Below the pieces are notes generated by a model. That model saw only the letters and a list, made by a program, of their open reading frames with translations, was not told where the DNA came from and did not search any database. From Geomonas propionica (GTDB taxonomy: Bacteria; Desulfobacterota; Desulfuromonadia; Geobacterales; Geobacteraceae), in assembly GCF_016458235.1 (NCBI RefSeq), contig NZ_JAEMHK010000024.1, positions 1 to 40,896 of the forward strand: a stretch of DNA of 40,896 bases, given 5' to 3'. The position numbers were made by a program, and so were the translations under genes. Below are positions 17,681 through 25,070 of this stretch, in pieces; position 1 is the stretch's first letter, and each line of letters begins with the position of its first letter.

Positions 17681-18658
17681 TTATAACCGCCATTCCCGCC
17701 GGTGCTCCGATAGGTATTCCTGGGCGGGCCAGAGGTCGTGATCCTGCGGCGGGATCATGCCCCGGCCGTTCAGTGTAACAAGAAAACCCGGCACGTTGGG
17801 GTCTGCTACTATCTGGCGCGAGGTGAGGACGTTGTAGTCACTCGATACGCACATCATGCCTTTATCGAATGCCCAGTGGCAAAGCTTGCAAAGCGCCAAC
17901 CCATTACGGACGTCGTCGTTTTGAGTTTTGCTCCAGGGGACAATGTGGGCGGCGTCGACTGCGGTGTGCTGCTCGGGGGTAATGATGCGTACGCCGCACA
18001 AGGCGCACCTGTGGTCATAGGCTTTCACCACCATTCTTCTGAAAGCCTGAGCACGGGCGGCGGGGCGGTAACTTTGTGCCTCGATAATTTCCTTCACTAG
18101 CGGCAGGTGCGACTGTTCCTCAAGGATGCGGCTGTACGCGGATGCTTCTCGGTTGATGATCGACTGCTCGCGCAGTAGCAATTGGGCCATGTCCGAGAAA
18201 CAAGATTGGAACAGGGATTCTCTCAATGCTTCGGCACCGGCTTCGCTCTTCATAAGCAGGAATAATTCGTCATCTAAGGCTGCACCGATGAGGTGCTTGC
18301 GAAGATAGGTGACTGTGTTGGTGTTGTTGATGACGGCGGGAGTAAGTTGCTTTCCCGGGAGAGGAACGAGATGCCAGAATGGCTCCCGGTCTAGGTGTGA
18401 AAAAGGGAATGCTATGCTGCTGGTCTGCCCGAGGGGCATGATGCGTCGCCAGTAGAGGCCGAAGAGTTCGTTAAGTTCGACAAGGTCACCGGTTGCATCA
18501 ATGAAAGGTGCCGTGATGACGCCGCGCTGAATGAGGTCTATCACGGCCAACAGCAGGAGTGGCTTGTGTGGCGCCCTGCGCTTTGTCGACTCGGTCCATA
18601 CGGAGCCGGGTGCGCGATTGAGGGTGGTGAACTGCTTTATGTAGTCGGCTGGCATCAC
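17681..18658 (-). CDS. HNH restriction endonuclease with possible sulfur-binding domain
   Basis: This 325-residue protein ends in a zinc-stabilised HNH nuclease: CALC (Cys218, Cys221), AAHIVPWS with His238, RNGLALCKLC with Asn252, Cys257 and Cys260, then His261. These cover the metal-binding His, the HNH Asn and both CxxC pairs. The N-terminal half opens with RRAPHKPLLLLAVIDLIQRG (about 27-46) and has FPFSHLDREPFWHL (84-97), a pattern I associate with the sulfur-binding domain of ScoMcrA-type enzymes, which cut phosphorothioate-modified DNA. That domain call is from memory and needs a profile search. The gene leads a minus-strand operon (HNH, NERD, small protein) facing BREX. A plain HNH restriction enzyme with another recognition domain is the alternative. 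Confidence 0.85.
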   Translation of the reverse strand: MMPADYIKQFTTLNRAPGSVWTESTKRRAPHKPLLLLAVIDLIQRGVITAPFIDATGDLVELNELFGLYWRRIMPLGQTSSIAFPFSHLDREPFWHLVPLPGKQLTPAVINNTNTVTYLRKHLIGAALDDELFLLMKSEAGAEALRESLFQSCFSDMAQLLLREQSIINREASAYSRILEEQSHLPLVKEIIEAQSYRPAARAQAFRRMVVKAYDHRCALCGVRIITPEQHTAVDAAHIVPWSKTQNDDVRNGLALCKLCHWAFDKGMMCVSSDYNVLTSRQIVADPNVPGFLVTLNGRGMIPPQDHDLWPAQEYLSEHRREWRL

Positions 18659-18698
18659 TCTGCTCGATCTCGGAATGTTAATTGACCCAGGTTAGCCA

Positions 18699-18727
18699 AA
18701 TTTAAATTAAAGACCGAGAAGAAGCAA
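18699..18727 (-). promoter_or_regulatory. candidate sigma-70 promoter for the HNH-NERD operon
   Basis: On the minus strand TTGCTT (18727-18722) and TAAATT (18704-18699) are 17 bp apart, with about 40 bp to the HNH gene start. The surrounding 20 bp are AT-rich, in contrast to the G-rich stretch farther upstream. Confidence 0.4.
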
Positions 18728-18829
18728 GCTTAATGATGGCGGGCGTTGTGGGAGAGTGCGCGGGGGGAGGGGGACATGGGTGAGGGGGGCGGTGGATCAT
18801 CAAGAGTCCACAGGAATACAGAATGCGTC

Positions 18830-19324
18830 TTAGTTTTTCTTCAGTTTAGTCCTATGTTTCTCTTCTTTCTTCAACTGCATCAGATCCGATGATGTGAGAC
18901 AGTTATTACTGCACTCGGCAGCCTCGCGTATAGTTGCCTGCATCCAGGCTGATTCATCGATCCGAATGTAGATTGTGAACTGCGTGCCCTTCTTGTAGAC
19001 GTACTCTTCAACAGCGACTGCTTCGCCTGCCTCGTTTTCATCCGTTTCTGCGCCCATGCACCACTTTTCCGCAATGGTAGCTCTCCCTCGCTCGTGCCGA
19101 GTGCAGGTTCCGGACTTCTTGATTCTGAAAGAAATAGTCTTGCCATCGATATACTCCACTTCCAATGACTGCCGATCGTTTCCATTTGTCAGTGCGAAAC
19201 GCAGGGGTGACCAGGGAGGACGGGGCATGGCACGTTGGGGGGCATGGCACGGCTCTTCTGCGGCGAGAGCCTGTGTGGGCGACAGGAACAACACGACCAC
19301 AGCTACAACAAGGATCAGCTTCAT
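18830..19324 (-). CDS. exported Cys-containing small protein (possible immunity protein)
   Basis: The 164-residue protein starts with a clean Sec signal peptide (LILVVAVVVLFLSPTQALA, cleavage near residue 21-22). The mature part has five cysteines (26, 74, 89, 138, 142), a beta-rich middle and a Lys-rich tail. I do not recognise the family. GAGGTGG 4 bp before the ATG supports the start. It begins 15 bp after the stop of a TIGR02594-type amidase gene, so the two are co-expressed. An amidase followed by a periplasmic protein resembles T6SS amidase effector-immunity pairs, but no secretion gene lies nearby. The alternative is an unrelated periplasmic protein. Confidence 0.7.
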   Translation of the reverse strand: MKLILVVAVVVLFLSPTQALAAEEPCHAPQRAMPRPPWSPLRFALTNGNDRQSLEVEYIDGKTISFRIKKSGTCTRHERGRATIAEKWCMGAETDENEAGEAVAVEEYVYKKGTQFTIYIRIDESAWMQATIREAAECSNNCLTSSDLMQLKKEEKHRTKLKKN

Positions 19325-19339
19325 TACACCACCTCGTTG

Positions 19340-19819
19340 TTAATGTTGACCATTCCCAGGCCAGCGTCGCCCCAGCAAGGTCCAACTCTTTTTGGGAAAG
19401 ACGGACTCCTTCACGCTGTTGCCTTGGTTTCCCCCTAAAAGCCTGAAGTGGGTGGCGGTCTCTTGGATTAGAAAGCCGACGTGGGCACCGGAGGTTGAAA
19501 AGCTTCGGTCGGTCGCTTTGGTACTGCAGATAATTGTGATTGCGCCTGGGAAAGCTCCTGCCGGCTCCCCCCAGTGGACCCAACTTTTCGCAGCGGCGGA
19601 GTCGGTACCTTTTATTCCCGCCTGCTTGAGGCACCAGTTGACGAAAGAGGAACACCAGGGCGTTTCATCGTCGGTGGCCTTGAGAGTAGTGGTGGCGTGA
19701 TAGGAGAGAATCCTCGGGTTGTCATCGTGACCGGCCAGTTCCTTTTGCCCTATCTCCTGCCGGGCAATGCTCATCCATGGGGCGCGCTGAAACGGGGACG
19801 TCTGGTTTTCGCTGTTCAT
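19340..19819 (-). CDS. TIGR02594/CHAP-like peptidoglycan amidase
   Basis: The 159-residue product has the TIGR02594 layout: an N-terminal helix (PWMSIARQEIGQKE), then the catalytic Cys in ETPWCSSFVNWCLKQAG (Cys56), GTDSAAAKSWVHWG, a His in SGAHVGFL (His113) and Asn131 in GGNQGNSV. This is the NlpC/P60-CHAP cysteine-peptidase arrangement, cutting peptide or amide bonds in peptidoglycan. No signal peptide is present, so export would need a phage holin, a secretion system or lysis. The start is placed at the second ATG because GGAGGGA lies 7-8 bp upstream, while the first ATG (19840) directly abuts its GGAGGA. It sits between a zinc-ribbon gene and an exported protein gene in one operon. Confidence 0.8.
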   Translation of the reverse strand: MNSENQTSPFQRAPWMSIARQEIGQKELAGHDDNPRILSYHATTTLKATDDETPWCSSFVNWCLKQAGIKGTDSAAAKSWVHWGEPAGAFPGAITIICSTKATDRSFSTSGAHVGFLIQETATHFRLLGGNQGNSVKESVFPKKSWTLLGRRWPGNGQH

Positions 19820-19836
19820 GATTAGCTCCCTCCGGT

Positions 19837-20004
19837 TCATTCCTCCTCTTCCGGATCACTGCATTCCGGGCAGTGTGGCTCTCCATTCGCATCGAAGCCG
19901 TACTCCTCTCCCTCTGCCAAGTTTCTGCCACACCGTGAGCAGGAGACGGTCTCGTCCTCGGTGGCATAAAGAAACGCCAGCAGGTCCTCAAGGGGGTCAG
20001 TCAT
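19837..20004 (-). CDS. small zinc-ribbon protein
   Basis: The 55-residue protein MTDPLEDLLAFLYATEDETV continues into a ribbon with two CxxC pairs (Cys22/Cys25 in CSRC, Cys45/Cys48 in CPEC) and ends in a run of Glu. The start at 20004 is chosen over a longer frame because GGAGG lies 7 bp upstream. Two zinc knuckles 20 residues apart suggest a structural zinc-binding domain; the partner is unknown. It is the first gene of the operon with the amidase and the exported protein, and diverges from the FN3-domain gene at 20213. Confidence 0.7.
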   Translation of the reverse strand: MTDPLEDLLAFLYATEDETVSCSRCGRNLAEGEEYGFDANGEPHCPECSDPEEEE

Positions 20005-20136
20005 CGAGCACCTCCTCATCGCTGTATCGTTGGAAGGTTGCCACACAGCCCTCGCATTAGCAATGAGGCGAGTTGCGGAAGGGCACAACTGGTGTGAAGA
20101 CTCCATCCTCTTTCATGAATGATTAAATAAAATTAA

Positions 20137-20164
20137 TTGACAGGCGAATCGGTGAGGCTATGCT
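20137..20164 (+). promoter_or_regulatory. sigma-70-type promoter for the FN3-domain gene
   Basis: TTGACA (20137-20142) and TATGCT (20159-20164) are separated by 16 bp, about 50 bp before the start at 20213. The -35 is a consensus match. Confidence 0.6.
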
Positions 20165-20212
20165 CATCGGAAGCACGTTGAGAGAAATCCTTAGCCCAAG
20201 GAGGGATAAGCA

Positions 20213-20890
20213 ATGCTTCAATCGGTGATTCCGGTAACCAACAACGTCTTCGCCATGAACCACTTCGCGGATATGAACCACCACCAGTTGATTGGCTGGC
20301 TGCTGGATGCCGCGACCAAACAGGAGCAGCACCCCTACCACAGTACGAACACGCCCGACTGGGTGGCAGGACCGGTGCGCTTCAGGGAACATGCGGCCGC
20401 CCTGTCTCAGAAGGAAGAGGCCGCGAAGTACAAGGACATCCTGGCCATGAAGGAACGGGACTTGGAGCGTACCGCTATCCTGGAGTCAATCCACTTCAAC
20501 GCGAGCTACATCATCATGAGGGCCAGGCATGAAAACGATGAGAGCCTGCTCCAGAACGTGGGGCACGAGTTAAAGGAAAAGACGAAGAGAACCCACGCGT
20601 CTACCTCGGTCACCAGGCTGCCGTTGAAGGTGACGGCCAAGAGGGGTGATCAACCGGGATCGATGGTGTTGACCATCGAGCGGGACCCCGGCGCTGGGGT
20701 GTACGAAGTCCAGTACTGCAAGGGCGCGCCGACTAGCGAGCAGTCGTGGCAGCCCCTGGGCAACTTCAAAAAGGTCAGGATTTTTGTTCCGGACCTGGAG
20801 CGGTCGGGCTGGTACTACTTCAGGGTGAGGAGCCACGGCGACAACGAAACGAGCCCCTGGAGTGCCCCGGTCGATATCATCGTAGGCTAA
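20213..20890 (+). CDS. protein with C-terminal fibronectin type III-like domain
   Basis: This 225-residue protein has no signal peptide. Residues 1-125 are mostly helical, with a His-rich start (MNHFADMNHHQL) and a charged helix. Residues about 132-225 form an FN3-like beta domain: RLPLKVTAKRGDQPGSMVLT, GVYEVQYCKGA, then GWYYFRVRSHGDNETSPWS, the usual FN3 F/G strands. The ribosome site AAGGAGGGATAAGCA is strong. Similar small FN3 proteins occur in Geobacter genomes, often of unknown role. It may have a structural or carrier function. Downstream come a strong hairpin (20910-20948) and then the 20-bp array. Confidence 0.8.
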   Translation: MLQSVIPVTNNVFAMNHFADMNHHQLIGWLLDAATKQEQHPYHSTNTPDWVAGPVRFREHAAALSQKEEAAKYKDILAMKERDLERTAILESIHFNASYIIMRARHENDESLLQNVGHELKEKTKRTHASTSVTRLPLKVTAKRGDQPGSMVLTIERDPGAGVYEVQYCKGAPTSEQSWQPLGNFKKVRIFVPDLERSGWYYFRVRSHGDNETSPWSAPVDIIVG

Positions 20891-20909
20891 CGACGCAAAC
20901 ATTTGTGAC

Positions 20910-20957
20910 GAGGGCGGCATGGGGCAGGATTGGTGCCCCGCCGCCCTCGATTCTCTT
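20910..20957 (+). terminator. GC-rich hairpin after the FN3 gene
   Basis: GAGGGCGGC and GCCGCCCTC (9 bp) enclose GGGGCA and TGCCCC (6 bp) with a 2-nt bulge and 7-nt loop. The following GATTCTCTT is only moderately T-rich, so it is an imperfect intrinsic terminator or a stable 3' end. Confidence 0.55.
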
Positions 20958-21040
20958 GCCCACCTGAAGTTTCCCATCTCGCCTTCCCTCCACGCTTCCC
21001 ACTCCTCAAGCACCGTCCCATTCCTTAGCCCAGCCATGCA

Positions 21041-21560
21041 AAGTGGGGCTCATCACATCGAAACAGCGACGCACTAATTGAAACTTCAGCCGGGAAATTC
21101 GAAACGCGGTGTAGCGATTCAAACTGACGGCAGCGTATTTAAATTGTGGTGCAGGGATTAAAACTGTTGCCGGAGTATTGGACCCGCTGAGGAACCCTTG
21201 AAACTGCGGCGTGACGATTCGAATTGCCGCGCGGCAGTTAAAACGGCCGGCGCGGAATTTAAACGGCGGCGCAGCAATTAAAACTGAGGCAGAGATGTTA
21301 AATCTCGCGCCGCGCGATCAAAACGCTCCGAACGGAATTTAAACGGCGCTGCACGAATTGAAACTGCGGCGGATCGGTTCAAACGCCGGGGCTGATGTTT
21401 TAAACGCGCGGGAGCAATTTAAACCTCCGGTAGGAAATTCGAACCGAGGCGGAGGTGTTAAAACTGCGACGTAGGAATAGTAACTGCGGGCTCCAGGTTT
21501 CAACCCACGGCCAGAAATGCAAACCGTTAGGCAGCAATTTAAACTGCGGCGTGGGGGGGG
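21041..21560. repeat. exact-period 20-bp degenerate tandem array (about 26 units)
   Basis: Laid out in 20-bp rows starting at 21041 the sequence aligns without a gap to 21560. The consensus is close to AAACTGCGGCGCAGGAATTN. Positions 1-4 (AAAC, with GAA/TAA variants) and 16-19 (AATT/GATT) are the most conserved, forming TTYRAA blocks (TTTAAA, TTCGAA, TTCAAA, TTGAAA) across unit boundaries. The middle is GC-rich and partly dyadic (CTGC-GGC-GCAG). No unit is identical to another, yet I count no insertion or deletion in 520 bp. The last unit runs into a G-tract. Twenty is not a multiple of three and frames contain stops, so it is not a protein repeat. It is not a CRISPR. See findings for possible roles. 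Confidence 0.85.
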
Positions 21561-21638
21561 GCGAATCGTGGGACGCCATCTGGCGAAGCTGCTGGAGCAG
21601 CTGGAGTGACAGGGGCGGGAGCTGAGGGCGGAAAAGGG
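21561..21638. other. unassigned spacer between 20-bp array and terminator
   Basis: A frame open from ATG 21517 ends at a TGA at about 21609 and would give GRHLAKLLEQLE at its C-terminus. The helical end looks protein-like, but the frame enters the degenerate array. I treat it as unassigned: a possible tail of a lost gene. Confidence 0.25.
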
Positions 21639-21673
21639 AGTGCCGGTCCCCATCTTGGGAACCGGCACTTTTC
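21639..21673. terminator. strong intrinsic terminator (works for both strands)
   Basis: AGTGCCGGT pairs with ACCGGCACT and, after one mismatch, CCC pairs with GGG around an ATCTT loop. On the + strand TTTT follows directly. On the minus strand CCCTTTT follows, so it can also end the sedolisin transcript 45 bp after its stop. Confidence 0.8.
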
Positions 21674-21717
21674 GTTGTGCTGCATCTACTGTTGGCGTGG
21701 AGCCTGTGAGGCTATTG

Positions 21718-23985
21718 CTACTGCGTCTTGAAGTAGTACACCGGCGAGGTCACGGTACTGGTGCCGGCGGTGGAGGACGCCTGGAAGTAGTAGGTGGTCC
21801 TGCGCGCGAGCGAAGACAGCGTCAGCACGTGGGAGGTGACCAGGGTGCTGCTGGAAAGCGTCTTGGTCAGACTGCCGGACGAGGTGCCGTAACGGATCAC
21901 GGAGGTGGAAGCGAGGTTGGTACCCCACTGGATCTTCGCTGTAGTGGTGCCTATCGAACCGGATACGCCGGTGGTAAAGGCGAGGGGCGCGGTCGGTTTG
22001 GCGTAGGCCTCGTTGGACAGCGCGGAAGTGCCGGCGCTGTTCACGGCGGCGACCTTGTAATAATAGGTGGTGCCGTTGGCGACGCTGTCGGTGAAAGAGG
22101 TGGTGGTGAGCCCGGTTCGCACCGGGGTGGTCCCTTCCTTGCCGGCGGCGGTGCCGCGGTAGACGTTGTAGCCGGTCGCGCCGCTGCTCGCGCTCCAGGT
22201 CAGGGCCACGCTCGCGTTACCCGCGGTTGCCTTCAGCCCCGCCGGTGTTGCCGGCACAGTGACGGTGGGCGTCGTCGACGTGGTGGAGGACGACGCGGGC
22301 GCCAGGGCGGCTATCAGGTTGGCGCCGTTGAAGGAGCCCCAACCGGTGGCGTTGTCGTAGCCGGTGATGGCGGGGTAGTAGAGGTTGGTGGTGCTGTCGG
22401 CGACGTCGTGGAAGCTGGTGCCGTAGCCGGTGCCGACGCCGACCTGGTACAGCACCGGGTTGGCGAAACCCAGCGGCGCCAGGCCGCCGGCGGCGCGTTT
22501 CTGGTTCACCCGGGCGGTGAGGCCGGCCCAAAGGGGGGCGGCGCAGCTGGTGCCGCCGTAGATCCACCATTTGCCCTGGAAATAGATGGAGTAGCCGGTG
22601 CCGGGGTCGGAGTTGAGGGCGACATCGGGGACGTTGCGCATCACCGAGGACGCGACGTTGCCCAGCTTCTGCTGCCAGCTGGGGATGGGCCAGAAGGAGC
22701 TCACGCCGCCGCCTCCGGCGCCATTGCTGATGCTGCCTGCATTCCAGGTGGACTCGCGGCTGTAGCTGCCGCCGCTCACGTAGAGGGTGGTGCCGCCGAC
22801 GCCGGTCACGTAGGGCTGGGAGGCGGGGTCGTCCACGCTCAGGGTGCTGCCGTTGTCGTAGGCGCCGCTGTCGCCGGCGGCGGCATACACGGTCTGCCCC
22901 TGGGCGGCCATCTGCTGGAAGATCGCGTTCTCGCTGGTCAGGAAGGAGGAGCCGCTCTCCCCTTCGCTAAGCCCCCAGGGGCTGCTCACCTGCTTGGCGA
23001 TGTTGTCGGTGGCGATGCGGTTGTAGGTGTCCAGAACACCCTTGCCGGTGTTGGGGCCCATGTAGACCATGATCTTGCTGGCGCCCGGGGCGAGCGCCAT
23101 CTGCAGCTCGATGTCGAGGGTGACCTCGCCGGCGCCGGAACCGGGCGTGCCGGAGAAGCCGTCCACCAAGACGTTTTGCAGCGGCACGGCGGTGAGGCCG
23201 TAGTAGTTGGCGTAGGTGGTGATGTCGGAGGGGGTATAGCCGTCCAACTGGAACAGCGCGAGCGTCTGGCCGGTGCCGGTCGCGGAGACCTGGGAGAGGT
23301 TGTAGGCTGTGGTGATGTCCTTGGGGGTCATGCCGCCGCCGGGGCCGGTGCCGATCTGGTAGGGGGTGGCCATGGGGGCGTCGGCGGCGCGGGTGGCGAG
23401 GCTGTGGGTGTGCCAGACGCCGGCGCTGTCCAGGCCGACCATGCCGGAGATGCGGGCGGCGATGGCGTTGGGGACGCCCGGCTCTCGGTCGGGGGCGACG
23501 AAGAAGTGGCCGCTGTGGGCCTGGTACTGGTGCATCCGCATGTCGAAGGCGGCCTCGACGACTGCGGCGGGGCCGGCGACGTCCAGTATGGTGCGGTTGG
23601 CGTGGGTGCCGGTGATGGTGAGCCCCAGGCTGCGGGCGTAGGTTTTGACCGCGTCGTAGTCGGCGGCGGTGGGCGCGAAGCGCTCGTTGAACTGGGAGCT
23701 GGTCAGGTAGTGGCCGTAGAGCGGGTCGGACCGGTCGTAGACGCGGCGCAGCAGGTCGTCAAGCGCCTGCTGGTTGCGCAGCGGCAGGGTGAAGGAGAAC
23801 CTCATCTGCGCAACCGCAGGGAGTCTGCCGAGCCGCCTGGCGCTGGCCACGCTGCGGGCCGGTACGTGTCCCGCGACGCGGACCTGTGCCGAGCTGTCGG
23901 CCCAGCATGATGACGGGGCTCCCGCCGCCATGGCGACGAAAAGGAGTCCGAGGCAAAGGGGGAACAGTTTTAACGCGACTTTCAA
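21718..23985 (-). CDS. secreted sedolisin (S53) protease with two FN3 domains
   Basis: The protein is a pro-kumamolisin-type serine-carboxyl peptidase. Order: signal peptide, pro-domain (QMRFSFTLPLRNQQALDDLL to about residue 180), catalytic S53 domain, then FN3-like domains at about 578-660 and 662-755. Catalytic residues are Glu287 and Asp291 in GEVTLDIEL, Asp372 in AAGDSGAYD, and Ser480 in GGTSCAAP, with the Glu-x3-Asp spacing of the family. Sedolisins typically work at acidic pH. I place the start at TTG (23985), since GGAGG lies 6 bp upstream and the signal peptide begins there (KVALKLFPLCLGLLFVAMAA). The longer frame from ATG 24045 lacks a ribosome site and would bury the signal peptide. 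A monocistronic unit ended by the hairpin at 21639. Confidence 0.92.
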   Translation of the reverse strand: MKVALKLFPLCLGLLFVAMAAGAPSSCWADSSAQVRVAGHVPARSVASARRLGRLPAVAQMRFSFTLPLRNQQALDDLLRRVYDRSDPLYGHYLTSSQFNERFAPTAADYDAVKTYARSLGLTITGTHANRTILDVAGPAAVVEAAFDMRMHQYQAHSGHFFVAPDREPGVPNAIAARISGMVGLDSAGVWHTHSLATRAADAPMATPYQIGTGPGGGMTPKDITTAYNLSQVSATGTGQTLALFQLDGYTPSDITTYANYYGLTAVPLQNVLVDGFSGTPGSGAGEVTLDIELQMALAPGASKIMVYMGPNTGKGVLDTYNRIATDNIAKQVSSPWGLSEGESGSSFLTSENAIFQQMAAQGQTVYAAAGDSGAYDNGSTLSVDDPASQPYVTGVGGTTLYVSGGSYSRESTWNAGSISNGAGGGGVSSFWPIPSWQQKLGNVASSVMRNVPDVALNSDPGTGYSIYFQGKWWIYGGTSCAAPLWAGLTARVNQKRAAGGLAPLGFANPVLYQVGVGTGYGTSFHDVADSTTNLYYPAITGYDNATGWGSFNGANLIAALAPASSSTTSTTPTVTVPATPAGLKATAGNASVALTWSASSGATGYNVYRGTAAGKEGTTPVRTGLTTTSFTDSVANGTTYYYKVAAVNSAGTSALSNEAYAKPTAPLAFTTGVSGSIGTTTAKIQWGTNLASTSVIRYGTSSGSLTKTLSSSTLVTSHVLTLSSLARRTTYYFQASSTAGTSTVTSPVYYFKTQ

Positions 23986-24358
23986 GACGAGCCTCCGAGC
24001 AAGGGGTGAATGGGAAGTTTTGTGCGGCAGGAATCCCTTCGGCATCCCGGCGCGGAACTTTAATGAGATCGAAATAAAATCTTTGTGGCGAGCGAACTTA
24101 GCGGAATCGTTGCGGTGTCCGAGGACGCAACTGAGACGGCAGGTACTGTCACGGTTTTTGCATTTCTGCGAAAAAAGCAGTTAAAAGGCGGCAAAAGATG
24201 CAAATGGCTGGAGTAGCGTCCGTTTCGGGGCAAAGCGGGGCGAGCCGCCGGATTTTCATTTGCAAATCTGCAAAAGCAGGGGAAACGGCGAGGTAGAAGG
24301 TGGTGCCGTAAGTGTTCGAAAAAAATGAGTATTTTTACGTGGCGATATTGCATGGTGG
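23986..24358. other. intergenic region between sedolisin and satP with TGCAAA repeats
   Basis: No gene is seen. Between 24160 and 24290 there are several TTGCA/TGCAAA motifs on both strands (TTTGCATTT, GATGCAAATGG, CATTTGCAAATCTGCAAAAG). They lie about 80-200 bp upstream of the sigma-54-like promoter, where an enhancer-binding protein would sit. This is a candidate upstream activating region. Confidence 0.4.
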
Positions 24359-24373
24359 CGGTACGGTAATTGC
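24359..24373 (+). promoter_or_regulatory. sigma-54-type -24/-12 promoter of satP
   Basis: CGGTACGGTAATTGC matches the consensus TGGCACG-N4-TTGC at all but two defined positions, with the required GG-N10-GC spacing. It ends 50 bp before the permease start. RpoN control is common in Geobacter, and acetate uptake is a sensible target. Confidence 0.6.
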
Positions 24374-24423
24374 GTATACGGAATGGATAGCGAGATATCG
24401 CAATGCAAAACAGGAGGGTACAA

Positions 24424-25053
24424 ATGAATAATGTGAAACTGGGAAATCCTGCGGTAGTCGGTCTTGCTGGCTTCGGTATGACGACATTCGTGCTGCAATG
24501 CCACAACCTGGGCTGGTGCGGTATTGCCCCCGTGCTCTGGCTCGGTCTCTGCTTCGGCGGGACGGCACAGTTGATCGCCGGTCTCATGGAGTTCAAGACC
24601 GGTAACAACTTCGGCTTCTGCGCCTTCACCGGCTACGGGGCGTTCTGGATTTCGCTCTGCCTCATGATCATCTTCGGCAAGAACGCGGACCTCGTGAAGG
24701 CGTATCCGACCCTTGCCTTCAACGCCAACGACCTCGGCTTCTACCTGGTGGCCTGGACCGTGTTCACCTTCATCCTGTTCATCGCCTCGATGAAGCACCA
24801 CGCGACCCTCGCCTTCATCTTCCTCACCCTGCTCCTGGGCTTCATCGGGCTGGACGTGAAAGAGTTCACCGGCAGCGCGCTGGCCGGCACCTTCGCGGCT
24901 TACGACCTGCTGGTATGCGCTTTCTCCGCGCTCTACCTGATGGCCGTCGCGGTCTACGCCGAGTCCGGCATCAACCTGCCGGTGGGCGAGCCTTGGCTGA
25001 AGGAAAGCACGGCTGCGGAAGGTGTTCTTGCTGCTGAGAAGGTTAAGGCTTAA
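24424..25053 (+). CDS. satP: acetate/succinate permease, GPR1/FUN34/YaaH (SatP) family
   Basis: The 209-residue inner-membrane protein has six predicted membrane helices and the family signature near the N-terminus (KLGNPAVVGLAGFGMTTFVL, with the NPA-type motif at 7-9). It also has FTGYGAFWISL in helix 3 and a Gly/Phe-rich TGSALAGTFAAYDL. SatP-type channels move acetate and succinate with protons. For a Geobacter-type organism, acetate is the central electron donor. The start at 24424 is set by AGGAGGG 5 bp upstream; a longer frame from 24403 has no site. The short helical tail ends in Glu/Ala/Lys. It is monocistronic, with a sigma-54-like promoter upstream and repeats downstream. Confidence 0.92.
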   Translation: MNNVKLGNPAVVGLAGFGMTTFVLQCHNLGWCGIAPVLWLGLCFGGTAQLIAGLMEFKTGNNFGFCAFTGYGAFWISLCLMIIFGKNADLVKAYPTLAFNANDLGFYLVAWTVFTFILFIASMKHHATLAFIFLTLLLGFIGLDVKEFTGSALAGTFAAYDLLVCAFSALYLMAVAVYAESGINLPVGEPWLKESTAAEGVLAAEKVKA

Positions 25054-25070
25054 GACTTCCCGTAAAATCG

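Noticed and set aside
21041..21560. CRISPR or TIGR-type guide array
   Set aside because: Repeat portions are not conserved enough, the GC cores all resemble one consensus and are not unrelated spacers, and no Cas or Nop-domain (Tas) gene is in the window.
21339..21668. 109-codon minus-strand frame across the 20-bp array
   Set aside because: It starts in the terminator hairpin, and a 20-bp period shifts frame each unit, so the open frame is by chance.
21640..23910. 756-codon frame on the + strand
   Set aside because: It is the antisense of the sedolisin gene; the translation is Gly/Ala/Val/His-rich filler with no domain, produced by high GC.
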